Below, one piece after another: positions 9,080 to 17,839 of a stretch of DNA of 64,000 bases. Location of the stretch: assembly GCF_003313245.1 (NCBI RefSeq), contig NZ_QJSD01000002.1, forward strand, positions 372,001 to 436,000. The letters are read 5' to 3'. The notes under the pieces were generated by a model that did no database searches, was not told the origin of the DNA, and saw nothing but the letters and a program-made list of their open reading frames with translations. The DNA comes from Primorskyibacter marinus. GTDB lineage: Bacteria > Pseudomonadota > Alphaproteobacteria > Rhodobacterales > Rhodobacteraceae. The translations under genes were made by a program, and so were the position numbers. The first letter of the stretch is position 1. The number at the start of each line of letters is the position of its first letter.

Positions 9080-10965
9080 GCGGCGGATCTTTGCAGCATC
9101 AGGAACCCCATCAGTTGCGCCTGTGTGAAGGGTTTGGCCAGCACCGGGACACGGTCCAAAGCCTCGCGGTGAAGCGGATTGTCAGTCGGCAGCGATGTCA
9201 TCAGGCTGACGCGGTGATCGGGCAGAAGGTCAAGCAGTGCAAGCCCGGTTTCGGGGCCTTCCAGCGAAACGTCCGACAGCACCAAGGCAATGTCGGGTAG
9301 CCCCTTGGCCAGCAGCACGGCCTCAGCGACCGACGCGGCCTCGACCACTGCATGCCCCATATCGGTCAGCATTTCGCGAACGTCTGCCCGCAGGTCGGGA
9401 CTGTCCTCGACCAGCAGCACAAGGCCGGGTGCGGGTGTGGTTTCAGCCCTCCGCAGTGGCAGACGCAAGGTGACGCGCGCGCCGGTGTCGGAATTGCCCA
9501 GACGGACCTCACCGCCCGCCAGCTTTGTCATGTCGTAGACCATCGCCAGACCCAGCCCCATGCCTTCGCCACCCTTGGTGCTGAAAAATGGGTCCAGCGC
9601 GTGGGTCAGAGCCTGATCCGAAAATCCCGGCCCGGTGTCGCTGACGATAAACTCTGCCCATGTGTCCATATGGGGGTGGGCGTGAAGTGTGATCTGGCCG
9701 GTCCCGCCGCAGGCATCGCGGGCGTTCAGGATCAGATTGAGGATCGAATCCTGCAACATCCCCGGATCCAGCAGCAAAGCGCCGGAAAATGCGTTGTCTA
9801 CAGCCAGCGACAGCCCGTCGGACAAGGAGGGCGTGACAAGGGTTTGCAGGTCGCGCAGGAACTGCGGCATGCAAGTCGGTTCGGGCGAAAAGGCGCGGTG
9901 GCCGGTCATGTCGGCAATCCGGTGCAGCAGCGCGCCGCCGCGCCGTGCCGCCTGAACCGTGCCGGTGATAAGCGGTTCTGCCGTTTCCGGCAGGTCCAGC
10001 CGTTGCAGGCGCGATTGCATGCCAAGGATGATCGTCAAAAGGTTGGAAAAATCATGCGCGAGCCCGGATGTCAGTTGCGCGCCCAGCTCTCGCTTGCGGG
10101 TCTGTTGCAGGGCGGCCCGCGCTTGGGTTTCCTCGGTGACGTCCATCGACAGGATATAGACGCCATTGTCCGACTGATCGGGGTTAAAGGCCGCGCGAAT
10201 CCGCCGGGAACTTCGGATATCGGTAAATTCGAACGTCGATTGCTGCCCCTCAAGAGCAGCCGTCAGGTACGGCTCGACCGTCGCGAAAGCCTCTGGCCCC
10301 AGCGTGTCCGAGATATGCAGACCAAGGATCTCCGACGGGCGTCCCGGAATCACCGTGCTGAGGCGTCGGTTCGAATAGGTGTAGCGTCCATCCGCATCGA
10401 GATGCGCGATATGCGCGGGCATCATCTCTGTCACCAGCCGGGTGCGGGCCTCCATTTCAGTCAATTCGCGCTTGGCCTCCTCCAACGCCGTGACAGTGGC
10501 GGCGAGTTTGCGGTTCATCGCCGAAAGCTCTTCGGAACGGGCCAGAACCTGATCGGACAGATGTTCGGAATGGGTGCGCAGAAGCTCTTCCTGCCTGCGG
10601 GTCTGGGTGATGTCGGTATAGACCGTGACCCAGCCCCCCTGTGGCAGCGGCGCGCCCTCGACGCTTATGACGCGCCCATTCGCGCGGGTGCGTTCCATGT
10701 AATGGGGCTCGAACGCCAGCGCCTGTTCGACACGAATGCGCACGAAGCCAGCGGCATCGTCGACTTCGCCATATTCGCCGCACATCACCAGATGGCGGAC
10801 CGTATCTTCAAACTCGGCACCAATTGTACACAGCGCCTGCGGCAGGTTGAACATTTCCTGAAACCGCCGATTGCAGACAACGAGCCGCAGATCGCTGTCG
10901 TAAATCGTCAATGCTTGCTGAATCAGGTTCAGCCCAGCGCGGGTCATCGCAACTGACTTTTGCAT
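9076..10965 (-). CDS. PAS-domain hybrid sensor histidine kinase with C-terminal receiver
   Basis: This 629-residue kinase has no obvious transmembrane segment, so it should sense a cytoplasmic signal. The order is PAS domain (about 10-125), coiled coil (about 125-178), second PAS (about 180-285), HisKA with His304 in GLAHDFSNLL, HATPase (N box NLILNARDA, DTGPGF, GMGLGLAMVYD) and a receiver domain from about 514 with Asp565 (LSDVSLEG) and Lys611 (LAKPF). It is coupled to the OmpR regulator by a 4-base overlap. Its own receiver could act as an intramolecular relay or a brake. No HPt domain is visible, so transfer to the OmpR partner may be direct from His304. The ligand is unknown. Confidence 0.92.
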   Translation of the reverse strand: MQKSVAMTRAGLNLIQQALTIYDSDLRLVVCNRRFQEMFNLPQALCTIGAEFEDTVRHLVMCGEYGEVDDAAGFVRIRVEQALAFEPHYMERTRANGRVISVEGAPLPQGGWVTVYTDITQTRRQEELLRTHSEHLSDQVLARSEELSAMNRKLAATVTALEEAKRELTEMEARTRLVTEMMPAHIAHLDADGRYTYSNRRLSTVIPGRPSEILGLHISDTLGPEAFATVEPYLTAALEGQQSTFEFTDIRSSRRIRAAFNPDQSDNGVYILSMDVTEETQARAALQQTRKRELGAQLTSGLAHDFSNLLTIILGMQSRLQRLDLPETAEPLITGTVQAARRGGALLHRIADMTGHRAFSPEPTCMPQFLRDLQTLVTPSLSDGLSLAVDNAFSGALLLDPGMLQDSILNLILNARDACGGTGQITLHAHPHMDTWAEFIVSDTGPGFSDQALTHALDPFFSTKGGEGMGLGLAMVYDMTKLAGGEVRLGNSDTGARVTLRLPLRRAETTPAPGLVLLVEDSPDLRADVREMLTDMGHAVVEAASVAEAVLLAKGLPDIALVLSDVSLEGPETGLALLDLLPDHRVSLMTSLPTDNPLHREALDRVPVLAKPFTQAQLMGFLMLQRSAA

Positions 10966-11035
10966 GGTGCGTCCTCTTTGCCTTTATGGCTAGCACCGGG
11001 GGCGGGCATCGCAAAGCCCGACATGGCGGCTGTTA

Positions 11036-11051
11036 CAATTCGTAAGAATTG
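11036..11051. promoter_or_regulatory. Palindrome CAATTC-GTAA-GAATTG, candidate regulator site
   Basis: CAATTC (11036-11041) and GAATTG (11046-11051) are exact inverted copies around GTAA. TTAC (11033-11036) and GTAA (11042-11045) form a second overlapping palindrome. It sits between the divergent kinase and acyl-CoA synthetase genes. A weak promoter for the latter could be TTGACC (11071-11076) with CCAAAT (11094-11099), 17 bases apart. The palindrome centre would then fall about 62 bases before the transcription start, a usual activator position. Confidence 0.4.
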
Positions 11052-11161
11052 GGAAATGTTCAGGAAAAAGTTGACCGGCAGCGTGGGCACTGTCCAAATG
11101 GACATCAGAACCGCATCAAGTGGTCTTGTTCGGCAAAGCCCGGACGTTGGGAGGAATGAAT

Positions 11162-13135
11162 TTGGCACATCTCACCGAGGGTGTAGAGGGTTTGCGCTCG
11201 ATTCCTGCGCTGCTTGGGCGCAATGCCAAGATCCATGCCGATTCGCCTGCATATCGCGAAAAGGAATACGGCATCTGGCAAAGCTGGACATGGTCCGAGG
11301 CAGAGCGCGAGATCGAGGCGCTGGCACTGGGTCTGTTGAAGTTGGGTGTGAACGAAGGCGACTTTATCGCCGTCATAGGCCGCAATCGGCCCTATCTTTA
11401 CTGGTCAATCGTTGCGGCGCAGATGGTGGGGGCGGTCCCGGTGCCGCTGTATCAGGACGCCAGCGCCGAAGAGATGGCCTATGTGCTGGGCCATTGTGGC
11501 GCGCGCTTTGTGATCGTCGCCGATCAGGAGCAGGTCGACAAGGTGATCGAGGTGCAGGAAGGGCTGCACCAGTTCGAGCACATGATCTATCTCGACCCGC
11601 GCGGTCTGCGCAAATACGACCACAGCCATTTGCACCAGTTCAGCCAGGTTCAGGATCAGGGGCGCGCCGCGCGTGACGAGTTCAGCGCCGATCTGGAGCG
11701 CCGCCAGGCAGGCAAGAATTACGACGACATTTGCGTCATGCTGTATACCTCGGGCACGACCGGAAAGCCCAAGGGCGTGGTATTGTCGAACCGCAACATC
11801 ATCGAGACCGCCAAGAATTCTGCCGAGTTCGATCATCTGAAGACGGATGACGAGGTTCTGGCCTATCTGCCGATGGCCTGGGTGGGCGATTTCATCTTCT
11901 CGATCGGGCAGGCCTATTGGACGGGGTTCTGCGTGAACTGCCCCGAAAGCCCCGAGACGATGATGACCGACCTGCGCGAGATCGCGCCCAGCTATTATTT
12001 TGCGCCGCCGCGCGTGTTCGAGACGCAACTCACCAGCATCATGATCCGGATGGAGGATGCCAGCCCGTTGAAAAAACGGCTGTTTCATCACTTCATGGCC
12101 CATGCCCGCAAGGTCGGCCCGAAGATCCTGGACGGCGAGCCGGTGGGGATGCTGGGCCGCCTGCGTTACAGGCTGGGCGAGGTGCTGGTCTTCGGTCCGC
12201 TGAAAAACACGCTTGGGTTTTCCAAGGTGCGTGTGGGCTATACGGCAGGTGAGGCGATCGGTCCGGAGATCTTTGATTTCTACCGGGCGCTTGGCATCAA
12301 TCTCAAGCAGCTTTACGGGCAGACGGAAGCCTCGGTTTTCATCACGCAGCAGCCCGATGGGCAGGTGCGGTCCGATACCGTGGGAGTGCCGTCGCCCGGT
12401 GTGGAGATCCGTATCGCCGAGAATGGCGAGGTTTTCTATCGCAGCCCCGGCGTGTTCGTGGAGTATTTCAAGAACGCGGACTCAACTGCCGATACCAAGA
12501 ACCCCGAGGGGTGGGTGGCGACCGGCGATGCGGGCTTTATCGAGGAAAGCACGGGGCATTTGCGGATTATCGACCGCGCCAAGGATGTGGGCGCGATGGC
12601 GGACGGTGCCATGTTCGCGCCGAAATATGTTGAGAACAAGCTGAAGTTCTACCCCAACATCCTTGAGGCGGTGGTGATGGGGGCGGGGCGTGACCGGTGC
12701 TGCGCCTTCATCAACATTGACCTGACGGCGGTGGGCAACTGGGCCGAGCGCAACAATATTGCCTATGCCTCCTATCAGGAACTGGCCGGGCATAGCCGCG
12801 TTCTGGATATGATCCAGGCGCATGTCGAGGAAGTGAATGCAAGCGTTGCGCAGGACGAGATGCTGTCGGGCTGTCAGGTGCATCGGTTTCTGGTCCTGCA
12901 TAAGGAGTTGGACGCCGATGACGGTGAATTGACGCGGACCCGCAAGGTGCGGCGCAAGATCATCGGCGAGAAGTTCGGCGATCTGGTGGAAGCTTTGTAT
13001 GACGGGTCAGACAGCATCTATACCGAGACGGAAGTGACCTATGAGGACGGCCGGAAGGGCAAGATCAAGGCGACGCTGGAGATCCGCGATGCCAAGGTCA
13101 TGCCGGTGGCACCGAAAGCGATGGCGGCAGAATGA
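11162..13135 (+). CDS. Long-chain-type acyl-CoA synthetase (AMP-forming)
   Basis: This 657-residue ANL-superfamily ligase activates a carboxylate with ATP to an acyl-adenylate and then the CoA thioester. The P-loop LYTSGTTGKPKG is at residues 194-205. Other motifs are YGQTEAS, the GWVATGDAG aspartate motif, and the IDRAKDVG hinge. The size and spacing match FadD15-like long-chain ligases rather than acetyl-CoA synthetase. Ribosome-binding site GGGAGG (11149-11154) lies only one base from the ATG at 11156 but seven bases from the in-frame TTG at 11162, so I favour TTG. It opens the plus-strand transport cluster and probably traps the imported acid as a CoA ester. Confidence 0.88.
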   Translation: MAHLTEGVEGLRSIPALLGRNAKIHADSPAYREKEYGIWQSWTWSEAEREIEALALGLLKLGVNEGDFIAVIGRNRPYLYWSIVAAQMVGAVPVPLYQDASAEEMAYVLGHCGARFVIVADQEQVDKVIEVQEGLHQFEHMIYLDPRGLRKYDHSHLHQFSQVQDQGRAARDEFSADLERRQAGKNYDDICVMLYTSGTTGKPKGVVLSNRNIIETAKNSAEFDHLKTDDEVLAYLPMAWVGDFIFSIGQAYWTGFCVNCPESPETMMTDLREIAPSYYFAPPRVFETQLTSIMIRMEDASPLKKRLFHHFMAHARKVGPKILDGEPVGMLGRLRYRLGEVLVFGPLKNTLGFSKVRVGYTAGEAIGPEIFDFYRALGINLKQLYGQTEASVFITQQPDGQVRSDTVGVPSPGVEIRIAENGEVFYRSPGVFVEYFKNADSTADTKNPEGWVATGDAGFIEESTGHLRIIDRAKDVGAMADGAMFAPKYVENKLKFYPNILEAVVMGAGRDRCCAFINIDLTAVGNWAERNNIAYASYQELAGHSRVLDMIQAHVEEVNASVAQDEMLSGCQVHRFLVLHKELDADDGELTRTRKVRRKIIGEKFGDLVEALYDGSDSIYTETEVTYEDGRKGKIKATLEIRDAKVMPVAPKAMAAE

Positions 13136-13223
13136 CGTGTGACGTGCGCCTGCGGCGACACCCCACCCGCCATCCCGCGAACGCGCTTGGCAGACAGTTT
13201 GACGTGAACAAGGGGGACGGGCG

Positions 13224-14036
13224 GTGAAAGATCTCAAAGGATACGTCACCGCCGATGGTCGCCAGATTGGCGGCGTGCTGATGGAAATGCGGAACATTAC
13301 GCTGAAATTCGGCGGTGTGGTGGCGATCAAGGATATTTCTTTTGACGTTCGCGAAGGTGAGGTTCGGGCGATCATCGGGCCGAACGGGGCGGGTAAATCG
13401 TCAATGCTGAACATCATCTCTGGCTTCTATACGCCGTCCGAGGGCGAGGTCTGGTACAAGGGTGAAAAACGCCCGCCGATGAAACCCTATGAGGTCGCGC
13501 GACAAGGCGTGGCGCGGACTTTTCAAAATATCGCTCTGTTCGAGGGGATGACGGTTCTGGACAATATCATGACCGGGCGGCTGACGCATATGAATGCGGG
13601 GCTTGTCTCGCAGGCGATGTGGTGGGGCAAGGCACGCGACGAAGAGATCGCCAATCGCGAAAAGGTCGAGGAGGTCATCGACTTTCTTGAAATCCAGAAC
13701 ATTCGCAAGACCCCCGTGGGGCGTCTTCCATACGGGTTGAAGAAACGTGTGGAACTGGCGCGGGCGCTGGCGGCGGAGCCGTCGATTCTGCTCTTGGATG
13801 AACCGATGGCCGGGATGAATGTCGAGGAGAAAGAGGACATGAGCCGCTTCATCCTTGATGTGAATGATGAATTCGGAACCACGATCGCGCTGATCGAGCA
13901 TGACATGGGGGTGGTCATGGATATTTCGGACCGTGTCGTGGTGATGGATTACGGCAAGAAGATCGGTGACGGCACGCCCGACGAGGTGCGCAACAATCAG
14001 GACGTGATCGACGCATATCTGGGAGTGCAACATTGA
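13224..14036 (+). CDS. Branched-chain-amino-acid-type ABC transporter ATPase, LivG-like
   Basis: This 270-residue cytoplasmic ATPase of the HAAT/Liv family has Walker A GPNGAGKS (residues 52-59), Q-loop TFQNIALF, a LivG-style signature LPYGLKKRVELARAL, Walker B ILLLDEPMAGMN and H-loop LIEHDMGVV. It starts at a GTG preceded by AAGGGGG. It is the first transport gene of the cluster, between the acyl-CoA synthetase and LivH. A 20-residue N-terminal extension precedes the usual start of LivG proteins. The family transports many substrates besides amino acids, including aromatic and other organic acids. Confidence 0.93.
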   Translation: MKDLKGYVTADGRQIGGVLMEMRNITLKFGGVVAIKDISFDVREGEVRAIIGPNGAGKSSMLNIISGFYTPSEGEVWYKGEKRPPMKPYEVARQGVARTFQNIALFEGMTVLDNIMTGRLTHMNAGLVSQAMWWGKARDEEIANREKVEEVIDFLEIQNIRKTPVGRLPYGLKKRVELARALAAEPSILLLDEPMAGMNVEEKEDMSRFILDVNDEFGTTIALIEHDMGVVMDISDRVVVMDYGKKIGDGTPDEVRNNQDVIDAYLGVQH

Positions 14037-14053
14037 AACATCGCAGACCACCT

Positions 14054-14115
14054 GTCCCGGGCTTGACCCGGGACCTTGCGGTTCAAGCCGAGAGGCCCCG
14101 GGTCAAGCCCGGGAC
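14054..14115. repeat. 19-bp inverted repeat made of CCCGGG..CCCGGG units
   Basis: The left arm at 14054-14072 (GTCCCGGGCTTGACCCGGG) is the exact reverse complement of the right arm at 14097-14115, with 24 bases between them. Each arm is itself nearly palindromic. It fills the gap between livG and livH and would form a strong hairpin in the transcript just before the livH ribosome-binding site (GGGAAG, 14116-14121). I recall very similar motifs as frequent intergenic repeats in alphaproteobacteria. Confidence 0.8.
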
Positions 14116-14129
14116 GGGAAGTGATACAT

Positions 14130-15083
14130 ATGCTCAATGACATCTTTGTAGCGCCGTTCGTGGATATGTTCGCGGCACCGGACTTTCTGATGCAAGTGCT
14201 GTGGGAGGGGCTGGTTTCGGGCATCCTGTATGCGCTGATCGCGCTGGGCTTTGTGCTGATCTACCGCTCCAGCCGGATCTTCAACTTCGCGCAGGGCATC
14301 ATGGTGGTCTTTGCTGCGCTGACGCTTGTTGGCCTGCACGCAATGGGCGTGCCTGCGTGGATCTGCATATTGCTGACTTTGGGCGTGATGTTCGTTCTGG
14401 CGGTGGTGATCGAGCGGGTGGTGCTGCGGCCCTTGGTCGGGCAGCCGGATATCATCCTGTTCATGGCGACGATCGGAATCACGCTGTTCCTGATCGGGCT
14501 GGGCGAGATCATCTTTGGCGGCGAAAACAAGGTGATGATCACAGAAGAGCTGGGGATTCCAACGGGTTCGGTCCTTCTGGAACCGTTTGGCGGGCTGCTG
14601 ATCCTTGAGCAGAAGGATATCACTGCGGTTATTGTCGCGGCTTTGCTGGTCGTCGGGTTGCTGATCTTTCTCAACAAGACCCGCATGGGCCGTGCGATCC
14701 GGGCGCTTGGCGATGATCATCAGGCGGCCCTGTCGGTCGGGATTTCCTTGCAGACGATCTGGGTTCTGGTCTGGTTCATTGCCGGCATCATCGCGCTGGT
14801 CACCGGCATTGCATGGGGGGCGCGGGCCGGTGTCAGCTTTGCCTTGGAGGTGATTGCCTATAAGGCGCTGCCGGTTCTGATGCTGGGTGGTCTGGAATCG
14901 ATCACCGGGGCAATCATCGGCGGGTTGATGATCGGGATGCTCGAAAAGCTGTTCGAGATCTATTGGGGCCAGCCGCTGCTAGGGGGGAATACCGAGACAT
15001 GGTTCGCCTTTGTACTGGCGCTGATTGTTTTGCTGTTCCGTCCGCAGGGTCTGTTTGGCGAACGAATTATCGAGAGGGTTTAG
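14130..15083 (+). CDS. ABC transporter permease, LivH-like
   Basis: This 317-residue polytopic inner-membrane protein forms half of the transport channel with the LivM-like permease. It shows the LivH signature GILYALIALGFVLIYRSSRIFNFAQG near the N-terminus (quoted in part: LIYRSSRIFNFAQG), about eight hydrophobic segments, and the conserved GGLESITGAIIGG near the C-terminus. The ATG at 14130 has GGGAAG eight bases upstream. A longer in-frame start at 14076 would run through the inverted repeat and is rejected. A hairpin element follows three bases after the stop. Confidence 0.92.
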   Translation: MLNDIFVAPFVDMFAAPDFLMQVLWEGLVSGILYALIALGFVLIYRSSRIFNFAQGIMVVFAALTLVGLHAMGVPAWICILLTLGVMFVLAVVIERVVLRPLVGQPDIILFMATIGITLFLIGLGEIIFGGENKVMITEELGIPTGSVLLEPFGGLLILEQKDITAVIVAALLVVGLLIFLNKTRMGRAIRALGDDHQAALSVGISLQTIWVLVWFIAGIIALVTGIAWGARAGVSFALEVIAYKALPVLMLGGLESITGAIIGGLMIGMLEKLFEIYWGQPLLGGNTETWFAFVLALIVLLFRPQGLFGERIIERV

Positions 15084-15086
15084 CGA

Positions 15087-15142
15087 CCGCCGGAGGCACT
15101 TTCGGGAGCCTCCGGCGGGAGTATTTGGAACCAAGAAGAAGT
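15087..15142 (+). repeat. Dispersed hairpin element, copy A (after livH)
   Basis: An 11-bp perfect stem, CCGCCGGAGGC (15087-15097) with GCCTCCGGCGG (15108-15118) and a 10-base loop, is followed by the tail GAGTATTTGGAACCAAGAAG. The same tail, after a different GC-rich hairpin, occurs at 48281-48333 and 62105-62155 on the minus strand. In each case it lies between two genes of one orientation. Here it separates livH from livM. Confidence 0.75.
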
Positions 15143-15340
15143 ATGGGCGCGCAGGTGCAAGTGGACGGCAGGTCGGAACGCAACTGTCCGAGGCTTTTGA
15201 AAGATCCCGACTTGCCTGCGGATATGGTGACAGCGGTTCTGGTGGCCGCTGCGCGGCGCGGATCAAAGGCTGACGCGCTAACCTGAAGAACGAATGGCCG
15301 CGATGGCAGCAGTCGCGCTGACGGAGAAAGAGACCAACGG

Positions 15341-16417
15341 ATGCTTTACAGAACAGCCGGACAATTCAAGACCAGCTATACTGCGGATCAGGCGCTGTTC
15401 CCGATCCGGCAGGATGCCTATCTGCTGGGGATCATCCTGATCTTTGCCTGGGTGGTTTTCCCGTTGACCGCCTCGGAGTTCACCTTTCAGACGCTGCTGA
15501 TTCCGATCCTGATCTATTCGCTGGCGGCGATGGGGCTGAACATCCTGACCGGCTATGCAGGACAGCTGAGCCTTGGGACGGCGGCCTTCATGGGCGTGGG
15601 GGCCTATGCCTGCTACAAGATGGTCACGATCATGCCGTGGATGAACCCGGTGGTGGCGATCCTGCTGTCTGGTGTCTTCAGCGCGGGCGTTGGCGTGGCC
15701 TTTGGCATCCCCAGCCTGCGGATCAAGGGATTCTACCTCGCCATCGCCACGCTTGCGGCGCAGTTCTTTCTGGTCTGGCTGTTTGAGAAATGGGCGTGGT
15801 TGTACAATTACAACGCCTCCGGCGCGATCCAGGTGCCCAATCTGAAGATGTTCGGTGTTTATATCGCCGGGCCGCAGGCAGATTCGATGATCCAGTATTT
15901 CGTCGTTCTCGGCATCGTGACGTTGCTGACCTTGCTGTGCATCAACCTGACCCGTGGCAATCTTGGGCGGACCTGGAAAGCGACGCGCGACATGGACATC
16001 GCGGCAGAGCTTATCGGGATCAACCTGATGAAATCCAAGCTGACGGCCTTCATGGTGTCGTCCTATGTGGTCGGTGTGGCGGGCGCGCTGTTTGTCTTCA
16101 TGTGGCGCGGCGCGGCAGAGCCGAACCTTTTTGACATTCCGCTGAGCTTTCGGATCCTGTTCATCGCCATCATCGGTGGGCTGGGGTCCATCATGGGGAA
16201 TTACCTTGGCGCGATCCTGATCGTGGGACTGCCGGTTATGCTCAACACCTTGCCGCAAACTCTGGGCATCCCGATCTCATCTGCCATGGTCGAGCATCTC
16301 AACATCATGATCATCGGCTCGCTCATCATCTTCTTTCTGATCATCGAGCCGCACGGACTGGCCCGGCTTTGGGCGCTGATCCGCGAAAAACTGATCATCT
16401 GGCCGTTCCCCTACTAA
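15341..16417 (+). CDS. ABC transporter permease, LivM-like
   Basis: This 358-residue inner-membrane permease partners the LivH-like protein. It has about nine or ten hydrophobic segments, the LivM hallmark GLNILTGYAGQLSLGTAAFMG, the cytoplasmic EAA-like loop with GRTWKATRDMDIAAELIGIN (ATPase contact) and IIGGLGSIMGNYLGA. The annotated start MLYRTAGQFKTSY fits members of this subgroup that carry a longer N-terminus. It lies 257 bases after livH, the largest internal gap of the cluster, which holds the hairpin element. An internal promoter or processing site is possible. Confidence 0.92.
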   Translation: MLYRTAGQFKTSYTADQALFPIRQDAYLLGIILIFAWVVFPLTASEFTFQTLLIPILIYSLAAMGLNILTGYAGQLSLGTAAFMGVGAYACYKMVTIMPWMNPVVAILLSGVFSAGVGVAFGIPSLRIKGFYLAIATLAAQFFLVWLFEKWAWLYNYNASGAIQVPNLKMFGVYIAGPQADSMIQYFVVLGIVTLLTLLCINLTRGNLGRTWKATRDMDIAAELIGINLMKSKLTAFMVSSYVVGVAGALFVFMWRGAAEPNLFDIPLSFRILFIAIIGGLGSIMGNYLGAILIVGLPVMLNTLPQTLGIPISSAMVEHLNIMIIGSLIIFFLIIEPHGLARLWALIREKLIIWPFPY

Positions 16418-16477
16418 GCGGGCGGCCCAAGAAACCAAAAAAACCAAAATTGTCGAAATCCAATGGGAGGAATATAG

Positions 16478-17770
16478 ATGAAACAGTTTGCCAGACTGGC
16501 CGCCGCTGCGGTGGTTGCGTCGCTTGGTGCGGGCGCTGCAATTGCCGAAGGGCTTTACACGCCGAACCTGAGTTACCGGACCGGGCCTTTCGCGGCCACG
16601 GGCATTCCGCTGATGAACGGGCAGGCCGACTATATGGCGATGCTCAACGCGCGCGATGGTGGCATCGGCGGTGCAATGATCGACTTTGAGGAATGCGAGA
16701 CCGGCTATTCGACCGAGAAAGGTGTCGAATGCTACGAAAAGACCAAGGGCAAGGCGATCGTGACGCAGCCTTGGTCGACCGGTATCACGCTTCAGGTTTT
16801 GCCCAAGACCAATGTTGACGAAATTCCCATCCTCGCACCCGGTTATGGATTTTCGCCGATGGCCGATGGCAAGGTTTTTCAGTGGGCCTTCAACATTCCG
16901 GCGGGATACTGGGACGCTGCCGACATGATCGTTCAGTATATCGAGGGGCAAGGCTCGCTGGATGGCAAGAAGATCGTCTTCCTGCATCTTGACCACCCCT
17001 TCGGTAAAGAGCCGCTGCCCCTGATGGAGTCGCTGGCCGAGCAGAAAGGCTTTGAACTGGTGCCGGTTCCGGTCGGCCTGAAGGAAATGCAGAACCAGTC
17101 GGCACAGTGGTTGCAGATCCGCCGCGAACGTCCCGACTATGTGGTGATGTGGGGCTGGGGCGCGATGAATGCCGGCGCCATCACCGAGGCCGTGAAGACC
17201 AAGTTCCCGATGGAGAACATGCTGGGCGTCTGGTGGGCCGGGCATGACGCTGACCTGAAGATCGTGGGCGAAGACGGCAAGGGCTACAAATCGATCAGCT
17301 GGTCCTTCCCCAACGCCGATGCGCCAGTCATGGCCGACATCAAGACGCACGTCGTGGATGCCGGAAACAGCCAGTCCAACGAAGAGGAAATGTCCGGTGT
17401 GTTCTATTCGCGCGGGATCATCATCTCTGCCATTCTGGGTGAGGGCATCGCCACTGCGCAGAAACATTTCGACACCGCCGAGATCGACCCCGGACAGCTG
17501 CGTTGGGGGCTGGAAAACATCAACATGACCGAAGAACGGATTTCCGAGCTTGGTCTTGATGGCATGGTTCCGCCGTTCTCGACCTCGTGTTCCAACCACA
17601 CCGGGCATTCCGGCGGCTGGATGCTGGAATGGGACGGCGAGAAGTTCGTGAAAGTGTCGGATCTGCTGACCGCGAATGTCGACAATTACGCCGAACTGAT
17701 CGCGTCGAGCGCCTCTGAATATGCGGATGCCAACGCGCCCTGGCCGGTCAACGAAGACTGCGAGGGCTAA
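16478..17770 (+). CDS. Periplasmic substrate-binding protein of the Liv-type transporter
   Basis: This 430-residue type I periplasmic binding protein (Peripla_BP_6 group) has a signal peptide at about residues 1-23 ending AIA before EGL. The mature part has the two-lobe pattern NGQADYMAMLNARDGGIGG, then KIVFLHLDHPFGKE and DYVVMWGWGAMNAGA. The binding cleft region is unusually rich in Trp and aromatic residues (MWGWG, WWAGHDADL), which may suit an aromatic or hydrophobic acid. Two cysteine pairs may form disulfides. GGGAGG precedes the ATG. It is the largest expressed component expected and the best handle on the substrate. Confidence 0.92.
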   Translation: MKQFARLAAAAVVASLGAGAAIAEGLYTPNLSYRTGPFAATGIPLMNGQADYMAMLNARDGGIGGAMIDFEECETGYSTEKGVECYEKTKGKAIVTQPWSTGITLQVLPKTNVDEIPILAPGYGFSPMADGKVFQWAFNIPAGYWDAADMIVQYIEGQGSLDGKKIVFLHLDHPFGKEPLPLMESLAEQKGFELVPVPVGLKEMQNQSAQWLQIRRERPDYVVMWGWGAMNAGAITEAVKTKFPMENMLGVWWAGHDADLKIVGEDGKGYKSISWSFPNADAPVMADIKTHVVDAGNSQSNEEEMSGVFYSRGIIISAILGEGIATAQKHFDTAEIDPGQLRWGLENINMTEERISELGLDGMVPPFSTSCSNHTGHSGGWMLEWDGEKFVKVSDLLTANVDNYAELIASSASEYADANAPWPVNEDCEG

Positions 17771-17839
17771 ATGCCCTGTCCCGGCGGCGGCGCGTGCCGC
17801 CGTCGGGAAATCTGGAACTCCTGCAAGAGAAGTAAACCC

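Noticed and set aside
8309-10956. Long open frames on the plus strand opposite the kinase and regulator genes
   Set aside because: They mirror the codon pattern of the real minus-strand genes, have no ribosome-binding sites and encode no recognisable domains. High GC makes such shadows common.
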